8,732 bases of DNA from JBFFXF01 sp041569895. GTDB lineage: Bacteria; Planctomycetota; UBA8108; JACQVS01. The position numbers and the translations under genes were made by a program. Positions within the stretch are counted from its first letter, which is position 1; every line of letters starts with the position of its first letter. The stretch lies in the NCBI GenBank assembly GCA_041569895.1, contig JBFFXF010000297.1:1-8732 (forward strand), in the 5' to 3' direction. Under the pieces are notes generated by a model. It ran no database searches. It was not told where the DNA came from and was given only the letters and a program-made list of their open reading frames with translations. Positions 7,149-8,732 of this stretch are shown here, piece after piece.

Positions 7149-7200
7149 GGGAACGGTCTCCGGTGAACGGGGTGGAGGTTGTCCGACTCACGATACCCCG

Positions 7201-7233
7201 GATCGACCCGCTTGCATAGTGAGCCGGTCGATC
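7201..7233 (-). terminator. Terminator-like inverted repeat at the 3' end of the helicase gene
   Basis: GATCGACC (7201-7208) and GGTCGATC (7226-7233) form a perfect 8-bp stem that overlaps the helicase stop codon. Inside it, after a C-C mismatch, GCTT (7210-7213) can pair with GAGC (7221-7224) with one wobble, leaving a 7-base loop. In the direction of transcription no T run follows, so it is not a classic intrinsic terminator. It may protect the 3' end of the helicase mRNA or separate it from the sugar genes. Confidence 0.35.
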
Positions 7234-8732
7234 ACGCGCCGTCGAAGAGCTCGAGCTGGCGGAAGCGCGGTCCTGCCTTGCGGCGGTGCTCGTGGAGCGC
7301 CAGCAGTCCCTCCTCGATGTCGGCGAGGAACGGCGACGGCTCCATCGGCCTCACGGCGCCGCGCCACGAGCGCTCGCGCGCGCGCGTCAGCACGAGTCGT
7401 TCCCGGGCCCGCGTCATGCCGACGAAGAAGAGCCTCCGCTCCTCCGCTTCCTCCTCTTCCGTCGCGGCGCCCCAGCGCAGCGGCAGGATGCCGTCCTCGC
7501 AACCGACGATGAAGACCACCGGGAACTCGAGTCCCTTCGCCGCGTGCAGCGTGAGCAGCGAGACCGCCTCCGCGCGCGGATCCCAGAAATCGACGTCGAC
7601 GCCCAGCGAGAGCTCGGCGCGGAACCGTTCGTGGTCGTCGTCGACGCGCTCCGCCAGCGCCCGCAGCGCCGGAAGGAAGCGGTCGACGTCCGGCTCGTCG
7701 GAACGAACCACGCGCGCCGCGGCGTCGAGTGCCTCCGACAGCGGCGTCGCGTCGTCCGCGTTCATGGCATCGATCGCCGTGAGCACCGCCCGCACCGCCG
7801 TCGCGTCCGCGAGCGCCTCGTGCGACCGCTGCTGGTACGGCATGCCGGAGCGCTGGAACGCCTCGACCAGCGGCGTCGCGAGCGCCTGCGCTCGATGGAG
7901 AACCGCGAAGTCGCCGAAGGAGAGCGCGCCGTCGCCGAGCGCGTCGTCGGCATCCACCCGCCCGCTGTCGATCGAGAAGAACGCCGAGCCACCGATGAGG
8001 CGCTCGATGGTGTGGACCACGAGCTCCGCCTCGGCGCGATCGGAGCGGCAGTCGTGCATCTCGACGTGGGTCGGCAGGCCACGCTCCTCATCGCACGCCT
8101 CGAGCCGGCGGTCGGCGACGCGGCTCCGGGGCGCGATCAACTGCAGCGACGCATCGACGATGACGCGACTCGAGCGGTAGTTGCGATTCAGACTGGCGAC
8201 GCGGGTGTCGGAGAAGCTCTCGCCGAAACGCTCGAAGCAGCGCGACTCGGCGCCCCGGAAGCCGTAGATCGACTGATCCGGATCGCCGATGACGCAGATG
8301 TTGCCGTCGGGCGCGGCGAGGAGCTCGAGGAGCCGCAGCTCGACCGGATCGACGTCCTGGAACTCGTCGACCGAGATCCACGGGTACCGCACGCGGTACT
8401 CGGCCGCGATCGTCGCGTCGTCCTCGAGCAGCCTGACAGCGAGCGACGTCAGGTCGTCGAAGTCGACCAGCCCGCGCGAACGCAGCTCGGCCTGGTAGAG
8501 CTCGTACGCCCTCGCCGCGGCGCCCACCGGCGCGTCACCTCCGCGCTTGCATCGCGAGATCGCCGACAGGAGCCGTTCCGCGACACGCGCGGACGCCGCG
8601 AGCGCATCGCGAAGGATCTCGCGGCGCTCCTGGTCCCCGGCGACGCGCACCGGACCCTCCAGACCGACACGCGAAGCGTGCTCTCGCAGGATGGAGAGCC
8701 CGAACGCGTGAAACGTCGTCACCGTGACCTCC
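7232..8732 (-). CDS. UvrD/Rep-family superfamily 1A DNA helicase, partial (N-terminus beyond the right edge)
   Basis: About 499 residues of an ATP-dependent 3'-5' DNA helicase are visible. Motifs read in order: TTFHAFG (motif Ic, near 8720), VDEFQD (motif II, 8371-8354), GDPDQSIYGFRGA (motif III, 8287-8249), LNRNYRSS (motif IV, near 8190), LLTLHAAKGLEF (motif V, near 7555-7520) and VGMTRARERL (motif VI, 7423-7394). The Walker A loop and motif Ia must lie past 8732. The GTG at 8722 falls inside motif Ic, with coding frame continuing to its right, so it is not the start. The remainder after motif Ic is about 130 residues shorter than in E. coli UvrD, indicating reduced 1B/2B subdomains. The segment IGGSAFFSIDSGRV and the compact layout remind me of helicases that carry an endonuclease Q/PHP-type N-terminal domain; this is from memory. 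The C-terminus QLELFDGA resembles a sliding-clamp-binding peptide. Likely role: DNA repair or replication-fork processing. Confidence 0.93.
   Translation of the reverse strand, partial: EVTVTTFHAFGLSILREHASRVGLEGPVRVAGDQERREILRDALAASARVAERLLSAISRCKRGGDAPVGAAARAYELYQAELRSRGLVDFDDLTSLAVRLLEDDATIAAEYRVRYPWISVDEFQDVDPVELRLLELLAAPDGNICVIGDPDQSIYGFRGAESRCFERFGESFSDTRVASLNRNYRSSRVIVDASLQLIAPRSRVADRRLEACDEERGLPTHVEMHDCRSDRAEAELVVHTIERLIGGSAFFSIDSGRVDADDALGDGALSFGDFAVLHRAQALATPLVEAFQRSGMPYQQRSHEALADATAVRAVLTAIDAMNADDATPLSEALDAAARVVRSDEPDVDRFLPALRALAERVDDDHERFRAELSLGVDVDFWDPRAEAVSLLTLHAAKGLEFPVVFIVGCEDGILPLRWGAATEEEEAEERRLFFVGMTRARERLVLTRARERSWRGAVRPMEPSPFLADIEEGLLALHEHRRKAGPRFRQLELFDGA

Noticed and set aside
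7149..7231. Separate promoter for the TIM-barrel gene
   Set aside because: A TATCGT at 7195-7190 on the minus strand could be a -10, but I find no -35-like sequence at a suitable distance, so a dedicated promoter is not supported.
7179..8180. A 333-codon Ser/Arg-rich plus-strand frame opposite the helicase
   Set aside because: It is a low-complexity shadow of the helicase gene, with no motif or convincing ribosome binding site.
8720..8722. GTG at 8722 as the start of the helicase
   Set aside because: It falls within motif Ic (TVTTFHAFG), and the frame continues to the window edge. Without Walker A the protein could not be an ATP-driven helicase, so the gene is simply cut by the window.

Overview
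This is a GC-rich (roughly 70% by eye) bacterial chromosomal segment, fully coding apart from short gaps. The MCE/PqiA pair implies an envelope with two membranes. The long exported beta-propeller protein with a methyltransferase-like head belongs to an architecture I associate mainly with Planctomycetota and related environmental lineages. Phylum assignment is therefore a guess (Planctomycetota or a similar high-GC diderm), and I recognise no specific species. I see no mobile elements, tRNA or rRNA genes, CRISPR arrays or signs of recent transfer.

Layout from left to right: (1) 34-2117, minus strand, is a two-gene operon, a short single-domain PqiA-like membrane protein followed by a PqiB-like protein with two MCE domains. 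They overlap by ATGA and a plausible sigma70-type promoter precedes them. (2) 2118-2287 is a divergent intergenic region with promoter candidates for both directions and a GC-rich hairpin in the leader of the rightward gene. (3) 2288-5497, plus strand, is a large exported protein of 1069 aa with a degenerate methyltransferase-like N-terminal domain and two PQQ-like (BamB-type) beta-propellers. (4) 5534-8732, minus strand, holds three genes in the same direction: a UvrD-family helicase entering from the right edge and lacking its N-terminus, then a sugar phosphate isomerase/epimerase-like TIM barrel, then deoC. The last two are 22 bp apart and are probably co-transcribed.

The PqiA/PqiB-like pair probably works in lipid or hydrophobic-molecule transport across the periplasm. 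The TIM barrel and DeoC probably act in sugar or deoxynucleoside carbon metabolism. The helicase is a DNA repair enzyme. The role of the propeller protein is unknown.

I did not find a clear new multi-gene system. The least ordinary elements are the methyltransferase-like/double-propeller fusion with its cysteine cluster, the unassigned C-terminal domain of the MCE protein, and the clamp-binding-like C-terminus of the helicase.
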